DNA of 7,363 nucleotides from Microcaldota archaeon (GTDB lineage Archaea > Micrarchaeota > Micrarchaeia > Micrarchaeales > Micrarchaeaceae): assembly GCA_021851535.1 (NCBI GenBank), contig JAJZDT010000120.1:1-7363 (forward strand), read 5' to 3'. A program made the position numbers and the translations under genes. This document shows, piece by piece, positions 1 through 6,501 of the stretch (within the stretch, counting starts at the first letter, position 1; each line of letters begins with the position of its first letter). A model generated the notes under the pieces. It saw only the letters and a list, made by a program, of their open reading frames with translations, searched no databases and had not been told where the DNA came from.

Positions 1-996
1 TGCATAAGCGCCATACCCATTCAAATATAAATTTGCCAATGTCTGAAGAATTGGCGCGCTACTTGACTGATTAAAATTTCCAAAAGGCACTTTATTTATA
101 TTTGAAAATGTGACATTGCCATAAGTTAAATCTTGATTACTTCCGCTATAATCATTTGCATTGCCATCAAGCGGCCACCATCCTAAAAGATTCTGTTTTC
201 CAATAGGCAATCCAAATAAACCCTCACTATATAAGTAATGTACATAGGTAGGGTTTAATGGTGTATTATATATCTGTACATTCATTATGCTGCCGTAAAA
301 ATTCTGATTTGCATAACAATTACTACCTATTGAAAATGCTGCTATACATGGACTTGGGCCCATGGTTAAAGGACCTGAGAAGCTTGCAGTTGATATAAGT
401 GTTGAATTATCATATATGTTTAAAGTGCCACTTGCCTTTGAATATGTGAGAACGATATTGCTCCATTTATTCATAGGTATATAATGATTTGTATCAATCC
501 AGCTAAGTCCTATGGTGTTAAATGAATAATATAATTGGCCATTTGGAAAACGAGCTAGTTGATAACTATTGGCACTTGATAATATCATTCCACCACTGCC
601 ATTTAACGCGCTTGCAATATTTCCAGCGCCACTACCACTTCCAATACCTGTGGGATATACCCACACAGATATGGTTATAGCATTTACATTTGTGCTAGGT
701 ATATTTTTATTATAACGTATATATGAAGAGGATGTTAGTATTGGCATTTCTATATTAGGGTTATAACTTATATATGGATTTGAGTATATACCAGATATAC
801 TTCCATTACCTATAGCACTTCCAGTGCTTAACGCAAGCATACTATTTAGTATGCTGCTTGCCTTGTCATTTTGGCTATTGGATGCGACGGGTGTTACAAA
901 GCTTACGTATAAGAGTGTAGATACTGCAAGGCTTGCTATGACTAACGAAAATATCGCATCAAGTGTAAAAAGGAATCCCTTATAATTATCTTTCAT
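1..996 (-). CDS. Pilin-like N-terminus with LamG domain, surface protein (C-terminus beyond window)
   Basis: Open for 332 codons from ATG 996-994 to the left edge with no stop, so the protein is partial. A short basic head (M-K-D-N-Y-K-G) is followed by a hydrophobic segment at residues 9-33 containing F-T-L-D-A-I-F, a pilin-like membrane anchor with the rest expected outside the cell. Residues about 88-260 look like a LamG/concanavalin A-like fold (Laminin_G_3 type): a strand I-S-V-W-V-Y-P (109-115), K-W-S-N-I-V-L-T-Y (177-185) and a closing G-S-I-M-N-V-Q-I-Y-N (235-244). Then G-W-W-P-L-D-G-N-A-N-D-Y-S-G starts at 272 and leads into a different, unassigned domain. C217 and C227 could form a disulfide. 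The start is joined to the stop of the upstream gene as TAATG, with GGTG seven bases before it, so translational coupling is likely. The ligand is unknown. The fold call rests on motif recognition, not a profile search. Confidence 0.83.
   Translation of the reverse strand, partial: MKDNYKGFLFTLDAIFSLVIASLAVSTLLYVSFVTPVASNSQNDKASSILNSMLALSTGSAIGNGSISGIYSNPYISYNPNIEMPILTSSSYIRYNKNIPSTNVNAITISVWVYPTGIGSGSGAGNIASALNGSGGMILSSANSYQLARFPNGQLYYSFNTIGLSWIDTNHYIPMNKWSNIVLTYSKASGTLNIYDNSTLISTASFSGPLTMGPSPCIAAFSIGSNCYANQNFYGSIMNVQIYNTPLNPTYVHYLYSEGLFGLPIGKQNLLGWWPLDGNANDYSGSNQDLTYGNVTFSNINKVPFGNFNQSSSAPILQTLANLYLNGYGAYA
138..189 (-). repeat. LamG hinge repeat, copy A
   Basis: These 52 bases are identical to 2217-2268, and 36 of them (148-183) are identical to 3208-3243. 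On the minus strand they encode L-L-G-W-W-P-L-D-G-N-A-N-D-Y-S-G-S in the leftmost LamG gene (G272 onward). The motif is the opening hairpin of a Laminin_G_3-type module. Confidence 0.9.
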
Positions 997-1547
997 TATG
1001 CAACACCAAATGCCGTTCCAGTCCAAAGTACTATCTCAACAGTAACGGGTACGCCGTTTATGGAAGATGCTTTTCTTATAACATATATTGTATATCCATT
1101 ATTTGTTATAGGATTGCTACCTATTGTTATATTCATATTGTTATTGTAAATTTTTATATAATAATCATATCCTATACCGAGCGTCTGTTTTGTGGCCTGA
1201 TAATTAGTATTAGACATTGCTATAAGCGTATATATTTTTTTCATAGATAAACCCTTTTCAGATCCAAGACCCACGCTTATATTATTCCATGTGCTTGAAT
1301 TTGTTGTATTTATTGTACCATCCCAATATGACGGTGATCCTGGTGATAACAAGGTATATGCAAGGGTTTGCGTCTGTATCTGCATTATTGTTGAACTTCC
1401 TCCATATGATAATGATAATTGATTTGTTATATCAAACCATACAAAGGATATAACTGTAAGCGTGACTGTAAAAACTACAACTGCAAATATAATGTCAAAA
1501 CTCCAAAATTGTAGTTTCATATTTTTCATAAAATCATGTAGGTACAT
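996..1547 (-). CDS. Small pseudopilin-like membrane-anchored surface protein
   Basis: A 183-residue protein if read from the first ATG (1547). ATG at 1529 (residue 7) or 1520 (residue 10) may be the true start, because 1529 lies just after the TGA of the upstream gene and leaves a typical short basic head M-K-N-M-K-L-Q. A hydrophobic segment at about residues 16-33 carries F-D-I-I-F-A, resembling the F-T-L-D-A-I-F of the next gene. The outer part has L-L-S-P-G-S-P-S-Y-W-D-G (66-76), a P-G-x-P-x-x-W pattern I associate with archaeal pseudopilin-like proteins, then G-L-G-S-E-K-G-L-S and a Y-D-Y-Y-I-K-I strand. There is no cysteine and there are several N-glycosylation sequons. It sits between two LamG proteins with overlapping or abutting ends, so it probably serves as a minor pilin or scaffold for them. 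The specific role is inferred. Confidence 0.8.
   Translation of the reverse strand: MYLHDFMKNMKLQFWSFDIIFAVVVFTVTLTVISFVWFDITNQLSLSYGGSSTIMQIQTQTLAYTLLSPGSPSYWDGTINTTNSSTWNNISVGLGSEKGLSMKKIYTLIAMSNTNYQATKQTLGIGYDYYIKIYNNNMNITIGSNPITNNGYTIYVIRKASSINGVPVTVEIVLWTGTAFGVA
1004..1007 (-). promoter_or_regulatory. Possible ribosome binding site for the leftmost LamG gene
   Basis: On the minus strand the four bases read GGTG, which can pair with the 3' end of archaeal 16S rRNA (UCACCUCC). They lie seven bases before ATG 996, inside the end of the upstream pseudopilin gene. This supports the start chosen at the TAATG junction. Four bases can occur by chance, so the support is modest. Confidence 0.35.
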
Positions 1548-4362
1548 TTATATACTGTATCTGTGGCAATCCACTATGATATATTGAAATTGCATCGCTT
1601 TGATTTAATGTTTTATTTAATATTTCTAAATCCGCAATACTCTCATTGCCTAAATAATATGTGGATGCCGCGGGCATTATACCAATGTCAGTTTTGAGTG
1701 AGGATGTAAGCGTTGATGTGGGTACTGCATCTCCACTACTGCATTTTGTATAATTAATGCCATTTACATAGATGGTAATGTTTGAATATTTATAAACGGA
1801 AACAATTGCATCATACCAAACTCCTGGATATATTATATCTGATGGCGTGGAGCATACAGTGCTGCCACTACCAAGTGGCATATCATATATCCATGAGAGC
1901 GCATGTGTTTTACCACCAGCAAACATTGAACCAAAATTAAAATTCTGGTTTATCCCAATACCACTATTAGAACTTCCATCATATATACTCATTACTGGAT
2001 TCATAAGTGTGCAGCATGGGTTATTTGTAAGTGGTGTATTTCCATTTTCAGATCTTATCATAAACCATATATTTACCGAATAATTATATCCAAGGCTTGT
2101 TATGGGTGTATTCATTGCATATACAGGATTATTAGAGATATTGAGTGCCGGTATATGCGCGCCATTTCCATAAAACATCCTATTTGCAAATACTACCTGA
2201 TTATTTATCATAGATATACTTCCGCTATAATCATTTGCATTGCCATCAAGCGGCCACCATCCTAAAAGTCCAAGTCCAGATAAGGGATTTCCATACGGCC
2301 CCCTACTATATAACGTATCTATCTGATACTTACTAAGTGTGCCATTATATGCCTGCACATTAGATATGCTTCCGTTGAATGGATGCATTCCCGAATATCC
2401 TCCTCCTATATCTATTTTATTTAATATCGTATCTACCGTCCCATTCCCATTCACTTGACCTGCATACGCACCATTTACATAAAGGCCTAATGTATTGTTA
2501 ACTCCATTCCAAATTCCAGTTATAAAATATTCTTTATAGCGTTTTATTGGCGTTGCATTAACTTGATTAAGTATTGTATTTGCATTATTGGTCCAGCGCA
2601 TTACAGCATTGCCCGTTTTTGCATCTACTCCAATATCCATAACCTCACTGGTCAATGGTGTTCCATTTATCTGCAGTATGTTTTGCCATTCATTTCCAAT
2701 AACACCACTCTCATTTATCCATGCAGATAACGTAACGCATTTTGAATAAATGGCGCTTAAATTTCCATTAATATAACTGTTAACACCGTTAAATGTTCCA
2801 ACCTCACTATTCGTTGCGTTGCTTAAATTGCTTGAAAAATTATAATTATTAAAAATCCCATTATTGTAATGGCCCGAAAGATCATATGTAATATTGTTTT
2901 CGGTAGGTGTAATCGGTGCCCATATTATAACATTATTATTTAGGTTTCTATTTTGGCTTAATAGAAATTCAGAAATGTTGCTTGATCCATACCCTAATGG
3001 TGTGTTGATAAATGCGTAAGAATTTCCATTGACCGTTGTAATATTTGAAACGCTTTTGCCATATCCACTTAAATTTCCATTATTTGAGATATACCCAATT
3101 ATTGTGTTGCTTGCATTGCCACCATTATACAAATTTACATGTGTAGTTAATTCAGTAATATGTGTATACGTAATATTGTAAGGTATTCCGGAATTGCCAT
3201 AAACTGAATAATCATTTGCATTGCCATCAAGCGGCCACCATCCAACAAGCGCATTTGATTGTATTGGAGACCCGAATATTCCATTATTGTAAAGTGTGAT
3301 TATTTGATTTTGTGTTAAACTTGCATTATATATTTGGACATTTGCAATATCAACATTTGAATAATGGCTGTTTTGTTCGCCTGCACCTAGTATGAGGTCT
3401 CCAGTACCTGCTGTTGCGGGACCTGCACCACTATTAAATGAAGCAGTATATTGAATCCCATTTAAATAATAATAAGCGTTTGATAATGCATAATTATACG
3501 TGAAACAGGCAAAGTACCATTTATTGATCGTTGGATAAACCCCTGTACCATATGCCGCTATGTTTGTGCCTGCAGAATTCCATAGTGTAAATCCCTGTGT
3601 GCTGTATTGGTCAAAAGTGTACTCCCAAGCATTTCCATTGCTTGGTATACTTTCACCTTTTATCATTGGTCCATAATATAAATAAAGTGAATTTACTTTA
3701 TACCACATACAAAAAGTCATTTTACCATTTATGCCTGCATCTGGACTTAATGTATTACTGTTTCCAAGATTAATATAACTAGTTCCTCCATTAATTTGGC
3801 TATTGTATCCATTAAATACTGCTATATTTGTACCTCCTATGTTATTCGTAAAACTATATATTGGTACATTTGTATTTTGCGGGACTTTTTTGTTAATATA
3901 GATGGTTCCATAATAATTTGATAATGTCATTACTCCAGAGTATAGTGGAATTTTGTAAATTTTTATAGCGTTTGTACTAATGGGTAAAAGTGTGCCATTT
4001 ATTATAATACCACGCGCGTTTGCAAAGGCTTGTGTGCTGAGCGCCTCTCCATTTGACGTCGCATTGATTAGAACTGTTCCAGTTGAAGTTATATATAAAT
4101 TATAAGGATTATTATTTGCAACTCCGGCAAGTGGTATTGTTACGCTATAGCCATTTCCTGCGGCAAGTGCTTGGTCTATTCTACTTGCAACATTCTGTGC
4201 TATTAATTGTAAATATGATGCCTGCTGCTCGTTTATCGTGAGTGCGCGTTGCGATGCTATCAAACCAAAAATAATGACAAATACCGTTAATACCATTACA
4301 TATACTATGAGGAATTCAAGTGATATCTGCCCATGCATATTTTTACTTTTATTTTTAAGCAT
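1534..4362 (-). CDS. Large surface protein: class III signal peptide plus three LamG-like domains
   Basis: A 942-residue protein. Residues 9-20 read M-H-G-Q-I-S-L-E-F-L-I-V: an archaeal class III (type IV pilin-like) signal, with expected prepilin peptidase cleavage G11/Q12, glutamate at mature +5 and a hydrophobic stretch to about 35. ATG 4338 (residue 9) is an alternative start. After a pilin-like region (about 40-165) come LamG-like folds at about 180-364, 478-700 and 701-935. Each has a central F/L-x-x-W strand, a Y-V/L-N-G hairpin and, in the first two, a closing N-V-Q-x-Y-N-x-x-L. G-W-W-P-L-D-G-N-A-N-D-Y-S begins at residues 374 and 701. Residues 395-475 are a non-LamG insert. I count 26 N-x-S/T sequons and no C-terminal membrane segment, so the N-terminal helix must hold it. 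C783, C784, C837 and C874 cluster in the last domain. It is the first gene of the minus-strand operon and is probably an adhesin or carbohydrate-binding pilin-like protein. Confidence 0.85.
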   Translation of the reverse strand: MLKNKSKNMHGQISLEFLIVYVMVLTVFVIIFGLIASQRALTINEQQASYLQLIAQNVASRIDQALAAGNGYSVTIPLAGVANNNPYNLYITSTGTVLINATSNGEALSTQAFANARGIIINGTLLPISTNAIKIYKIPLYSGVMTLSNYYGTIYINKKVPQNTNVPIYSFTNNIGGTNIAVFNGYNSQINGGTSYINLGNSNTLSPDAGINGKMTFCMWYKVNSLYLYYGPMIKGESIPSNGNAWEYTFDQYSTQGFTLWNSAGTNIAAYGTGVYPTINKWYFACFTYNYALSNAYYYLNGIQYTASFNSGAGPATAGTGDLILGAGEQNSHYSNVDIANVQIYNASLTQNQIITLYNNGIFGSPIQSNALVGWWPLDGNANDYSVYGNSGIPYNITYTHITELTTHVNLYNGGNASNTIIGYISNNGNLSGYGKSVSNITTVNGNSYAFINTPLGYGSSNISEFLLSQNRNLNNNVIIWAPITPTENNITYDLSGHYNNGIFNNYNFSSNLSNATNSEVGTFNGVNSYINGNLSAIYSKCVTLSAWINESGVIGNEWQNILQINGTPLTSEVMDIGVDAKTGNAVMRWTNNANTILNQVNATPIKRYKEYFITGIWNGVNNTLGLYVNGAYAGQVNGNGTVDTILNKIDIGGGYSGMHPFNGSISNVQAYNGTLSKYQIDTLYSRGPYGNPLSGLGLLGWWPLDGNANDYSGSISMINNQVVFANRMFYGNGAHIPALNISNNPVYAMNTPITSLGYNYSVNIWFMIRSENGNTPLTNNPCCTLMNPVMSIYDGSSNSGIGINQNFNFGSMFAGGKTHALSWIYDMPLGSGSTVCSTPSDIIYPGVWYDAIVSVYKYSNITIYVNGINYTKCSSGDAVPTSTLTSSLKTDIGIMPAASTYYLGNESIADLEILNKTLNQSDAISIYHSGLPQIQYINVPT
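2217..2268 (-). repeat. LamG hinge repeat, copy B
   Basis: Base-for-base identical over 52 bases to copy A at 138-189, about 2.1 kb away and in a different gene. It encodes residues from about 699 to 715 of the 942-residue protein, at the boundary between its second and third LamG domains. The identity ends abruptly on both sides: base 137 is t against a at 2216, and base 190 is a against t at 2269. Confidence 0.9.
3208..3243 (-). repeat. LamG hinge repeat, copy C
   Basis: These 36 bases are identical to the core of copies A and B (148-183 in copy A). They encode G-W-W-P-L-D-G-N-A-N-D-Y from residue 374 of the 942-residue protein. Outside the core the sequence diverges, with V-G-W-W before and Y-S-V-Y after, instead of L-G-W-W and Y-S-G-S. 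Here the motif is followed by a non-LamG insert, as it is for copy A. Confidence 0.88.
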
Positions 4363-4390
4363 TACATCTGTATCTCAAATCAAAAAGAAA

Positions 4391-4400
4391 GAATAAATAG
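4391..4400 (-). promoter_or_regulatory. Possible TATA box for the minus-strand surface operon
   Basis: Read on the minus strand this is CTATTTATTC, an A/T-rich element centred about 33 bases before ATG 4362. Archaeal TATA boxes usually lie about 26 bases before the transcription start, which would put the start near 4370 and give a leader of under 10 bases. A second AT-rich element at 4431-4440 could also serve, with a longer leader. There is no experimental support. Confidence 0.3.
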
Positions 4401-4417
4401 CTGAGTGTATTAGAATC

Positions 4418-4440
4418 AATTTAACCTTTTGTATATTTTA
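4418..4440 (+). promoter_or_regulatory. Possible TATA element(s) for the DUF167 gene
   Basis: This stretch holds two AT-rich candidates: CAATTTAA at 4418-4425 and GTATATTTTA at 4431-4440. The first is about 26 bases before ATG 4449 and would make a leaderless transcript. The second would start transcription beyond ATG 4449, near the in-frame ATG at 4458. A possible weak ribosome binding site, AGGA at 4440-4443, lies five bases before 4449. The whole divergent intergenic region (4363-4448) holds nothing else I can recognise. Confidence 0.3.
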
Positions 4441-4448
4441 GGATTGGT

Positions 4449-4682
4449 ATGGTTTTTATGTATATAAATGCAACTATAACTGCAAATGCAAAGAAGGTAT
4501 CAGTAACTTTTTTAGGGGGAAATAATTATAAGATACGGGTTGATGCCCCTGCAGTAAATGGCAAGGCAAATATACGTCTTATAGAAATACTCTCAGAATA
4601 TTTTGATGTTAAGTCCTCTAAGATATCCATAATAAAAGGTAGCAAAAGCAGAGAAAAATATATTTATATAGAGCGCCTTTGA
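4449..4682 (+). CDS. DUF167 (UPF0235/YggU) family small protein
   Basis: A 77-residue protein covering essentially the whole DUF167 family length. Family signatures are visible: N-A-K-K-V-S-V near residues 13-19, Y-K-I-R-V-D-A-P-A-V-N-G-K-A-N (27-41), an amphipathic helix L-I-E-I-L-S-E-Y-F, then S-S-K-I-S-I-I-K-G-S-K-S-R-E-K. The G-K-A-N and G-x-x-S-R-x-K pieces are the most diagnostic. The biochemical function of the family is not established. It is a compact alpha/beta fold, presumably cytoplasmic, with no signal peptide or membrane segment. ATG 4458 (residue 4) is an alternative start and would give a 74-residue protein that begins as most relatives do. It is the first plus-strand gene after the divergent region and ends 48 bases before korA; a TATA-like box in that gap argues that korA can be transcribed separately. 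Confidence 0.88.
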   Translation: MVFMYINATITANAKKVSVTFLGGNNYKIRVDAPAVNGKANIRLIEILSEYFDVKSSKISIIKGSKSREKYIYIERL

Positions 4683-4694
4683 TGGAAATACGAA

Positions 4695-4707
4695 TTTTTA
4701 AATATAA
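4695..4707 (+). promoter_or_regulatory. Probable archaeal TATA box of korAB
   Basis: The sequence TTTTTAAATATAA matches an archaeal box A and lies between the DUF167 stop and korA. Its centre near 4701 predicts transcription starting around 4726-4728. That leaves a leader of only a few bases before ATG 4731, or about 20 bases before ATG 4749, with no Shine-Dalgarno sequence in either case. A second T-rich element at 4711-4720 is a weaker alternative. Confidence 0.5.
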
Positions 4708-4730
4708 CAATTTTTATACTTTCTTTTGTT

Positions 4731-6500
4731 ATGCTATATTGTGTTATAATGGTTGATTTTGTAAATGTTAGGATTTCTGGCGCCAATGGTGATGGGATCG
4801 AATCTGCCGCTATGCTTCTTGCAAAGGCTATAGGCAAAAACAAATTTCATCTATTCGGATTTAGAAGCTACCAGTCTGTCATACGTGGTGGCAATGTCTG
4901 GTTTCAGATATCAATAAGCAACAAAAAACCGCTTTCAATAGGAAATGATGTGGATATACTTGTGGCTCTTGATATAGATGCTATAAAAAATAATATAGGT
5001 GCTTTGAATGAAAAAGGCATAATATTATACGATGAAAAAATACCAAATGTTACAGAACAATTAAAGGGAAGTAATTTAACGGCGCTTCCTCTTCCAATGC
5101 TCGATGTTGCGGTTAAGGTCGGTGGAACGAGCATCTATAGAAATACGTTTGTGATCGGTATAATAGGGAAGATGCTCGGGTTATCAAAAGAATCTATAGA
5201 ATCTACAATAACTGAGGTATTTAAAAGAAAACCTGAGGTTGTAAAAACAAATATCGATGTTGCAATGGCCGCATATGATACTATTATAAATTCTGATGTA
5301 TCACGATTTAAAATTATTGCTACAGGCGAGCGCGGTGATAAATATTTATTATCAGGAAATGACGCAGTTGCACTTGGCGCAGTTGCTGCTGGATGTAAAT
5401 TTTATGCTGCATACCCAATGACTCCAGCTAGTAGCATAATGGATTGGTTTGCATCACATGAAGATCATGGTATATTATATAAGCAGCCAGAAGACGAGAT
5501 AACAGCTATAAATATGACAATTGGCGCTGCAAGTGCTGGCGTTCGTGCAATGTGTGGTACAAGCGGCGGAGGATTTTCTCTTATGGTTGAAGCATTAGGC
5601 CTTGCAGGAATGCTTGAAGTACCAATCGTTGTTATAGAGTCGCAGCGTGGAGGGCCAAGTACTGGGCTTCCAACAAAAACAGAGCAGGGCGATCTTCTAT
5701 TTGTATCACATGCATCGCAAGGGGAATTTCCACGTGTTATAATAGCTCCACGAAATGTTGAGGAATGTTTTTATGAAATGGCAAATGCTTTTAATATTGC
5801 CGAAAGATATCAATGCCCTGTGATTGTGCTTTTAGATCTATTTCTTTCAGAGCATGTGGAGACTGTCGATATTGATCCATCGCGCATTGTTATAGATAGG
5901 GGGTTAATCGTGACGGAGAATAAGGATGGCAAGCGATTTAAACGATATATGATTACAAAAAACGGTATATCACCAAGAGCGCTTCCTGGAACTGGTGGTT
6001 TAGCGTTTGTGGCACCAAGTGATGAGCATGACGAATATGGTGATTTAGTAAGTGACACGCGGGCTGGAACTCCAGAAGGTAAATCGATTCGTATTCAGAT
6101 GCATGAGAAAAGAATGAGAAAGATAGACACAATGTTTGAAGAAAATAACATACCACTCCCTGAGGTTATAAATGAGAACGCAAAAACATTTTTTGTGACT
6201 TTCGGATCCTCTACTAATAGCTGCATAGAGGCTATGAATATTCTAAAAGAGGCAGGAGTGGATGTGGGTGTTATATCCTTCTCGTATATGCTACCATTTA
6301 ACGTTGATAAAATCAAGCAACTGCTCGAAAATAAAAATCTTATAGATGTGGAATGCAATTATACTGCTCAGTTATCAAAATTAATAGCGATGTATACGGG
6401 CATATTGATAAAAGATAAGATACTAAGCTATGATGGTGAAGCATTGTCTAGTAGGGATGTTGCCGAACGTGCAAAAGTAATATTAAAAAAAGGCGTTTGA
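4731..6500 (+). CDS. korA: 2-oxoacid:ferredoxin oxidoreductase, fused gamma-alpha subunit
   Basis: A 589-residue subunit of the CoA-dependent enzyme that converts a 2-oxoacid to acyl-CoA and CO2 while reducing ferredoxin in the cytoplasm. Residues about 10-190 are the gamma domain, with glycine loop G-A-N-G-D-G-I (17-23) and F-R-S-Y-Q-S-V-I-R-G-G (44-54). Residues about 205-440 are the alpha pyrophosphate/pyrimidine domain, with Y-P-M-T-P (228-232), the acidic P-E-D-E (253-256), S-G-G-G-F-S-L-M (278-285), G-P-S-T-G-L-P-T-K-T-E-Q-G-D-L (308-322) and D-E-H-D-E-Y-G (431-437). Residues about 484-585 are the second alpha domain. Gamma-alpha fusion is typical of Sulfolobus-type and Kor-type enzymes. 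Relatives usually begin near V-N-V-R-I, so ATG 4749 (residue 7) may be the true start, although the TATA box placement also allows a leaderless 4731. The substrate (2-oxoglutarate, pyruvate or broad) cannot be fixed from sequence, so korA is a family symbol. Confidence 0.93.
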   Translation: MLYCVIMVDFVNVRISGANGDGIESAAMLLAKAIGKNKFHLFGFRSYQSVIRGGNVWFQISISNKKPLSIGNDVDILVALDIDAIKNNIGALNEKGIILYDEKIPNVTEQLKGSNLTALPLPMLDVAVKVGGTSIYRNTFVIGIIGKMLGLSKESIESTITEVFKRKPEVVKTNIDVAMAAYDTIINSDVSRFKIIATGERGDKYLLSGNDAVALGAVAAGCKFYAAYPMTPASSIMDWFASHEDHGILYKQPEDEITAINMTIGAASAGVRAMCGTSGGGFSLMVEALGLAGMLEVPIVVIESQRGGPSTGLPTKTEQGDLLFVSHASQGEFPRVIIAPRNVEECFYEMANAFNIAERYQCPVIVLLDLFLSEHVETVDIDPSRIVIDRGLIVTENKDGKRFKRYMITKNGISPRALPGTGGLAFVAPSDEHDEYGDLVSDTRAGTPEGKSIRIQMHEKRMRKIDTMFEENNIPLPEVINENAKTFFVTFGSSTNSCIEAMNILKEAGVDVGVISFSYMLPFNVDKIKQLLENKNLIDVECNYTAQLSKLIAMYTGILIKDKILSYDGEALSSRDVAERAKVILKKGV

Positions 6501-6501
6501 T

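Noticed and set aside
1518..1547. A frameshift splitting one protein into the 996-1547 and 1534-4362 genes
   Set aside because: The downstream product has its own basic head and hydrophobic pilin-like N-terminus, and the upstream product ends after a complete LamG fold, so these are two genes with abutting ends.
1847..2083. Plus-strand open frame of 78 codons inside the large LamG gene
   Set aside because: It lies wholly antisense to a long, well-supported gene and encodes no recognisable protein.
138..3243. The three hinge repeats as a CRISPR array or mobile-element ends
   Set aside because: The copies are 1-2 kb apart, lie in frame in coding sequence, encode a functional protein motif and show no terminal inverted repeats or transposase.
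4708..4728. T-rich stretch after the DUF167 gene as a transcription terminator
   Set aside because: Archaeal termination can occur at T-runs, but this run is interrupted, has no hairpin and overlaps the putative korA promoter, so it cannot be told apart from ordinary AT-rich intergenic sequence.
4904..5134. Minus-strand open frame inside korA
   Set aside because: It is antisense to the strongly conserved gamma domain of korA and has no family resemblance; the open frame is a by-product of korA codon use.
5810..6358. Three overlapping minus-strand open frames in the 3' half of korA
   Set aside because: They overlap one another and conserved korA coding sequence, and show no domain features.
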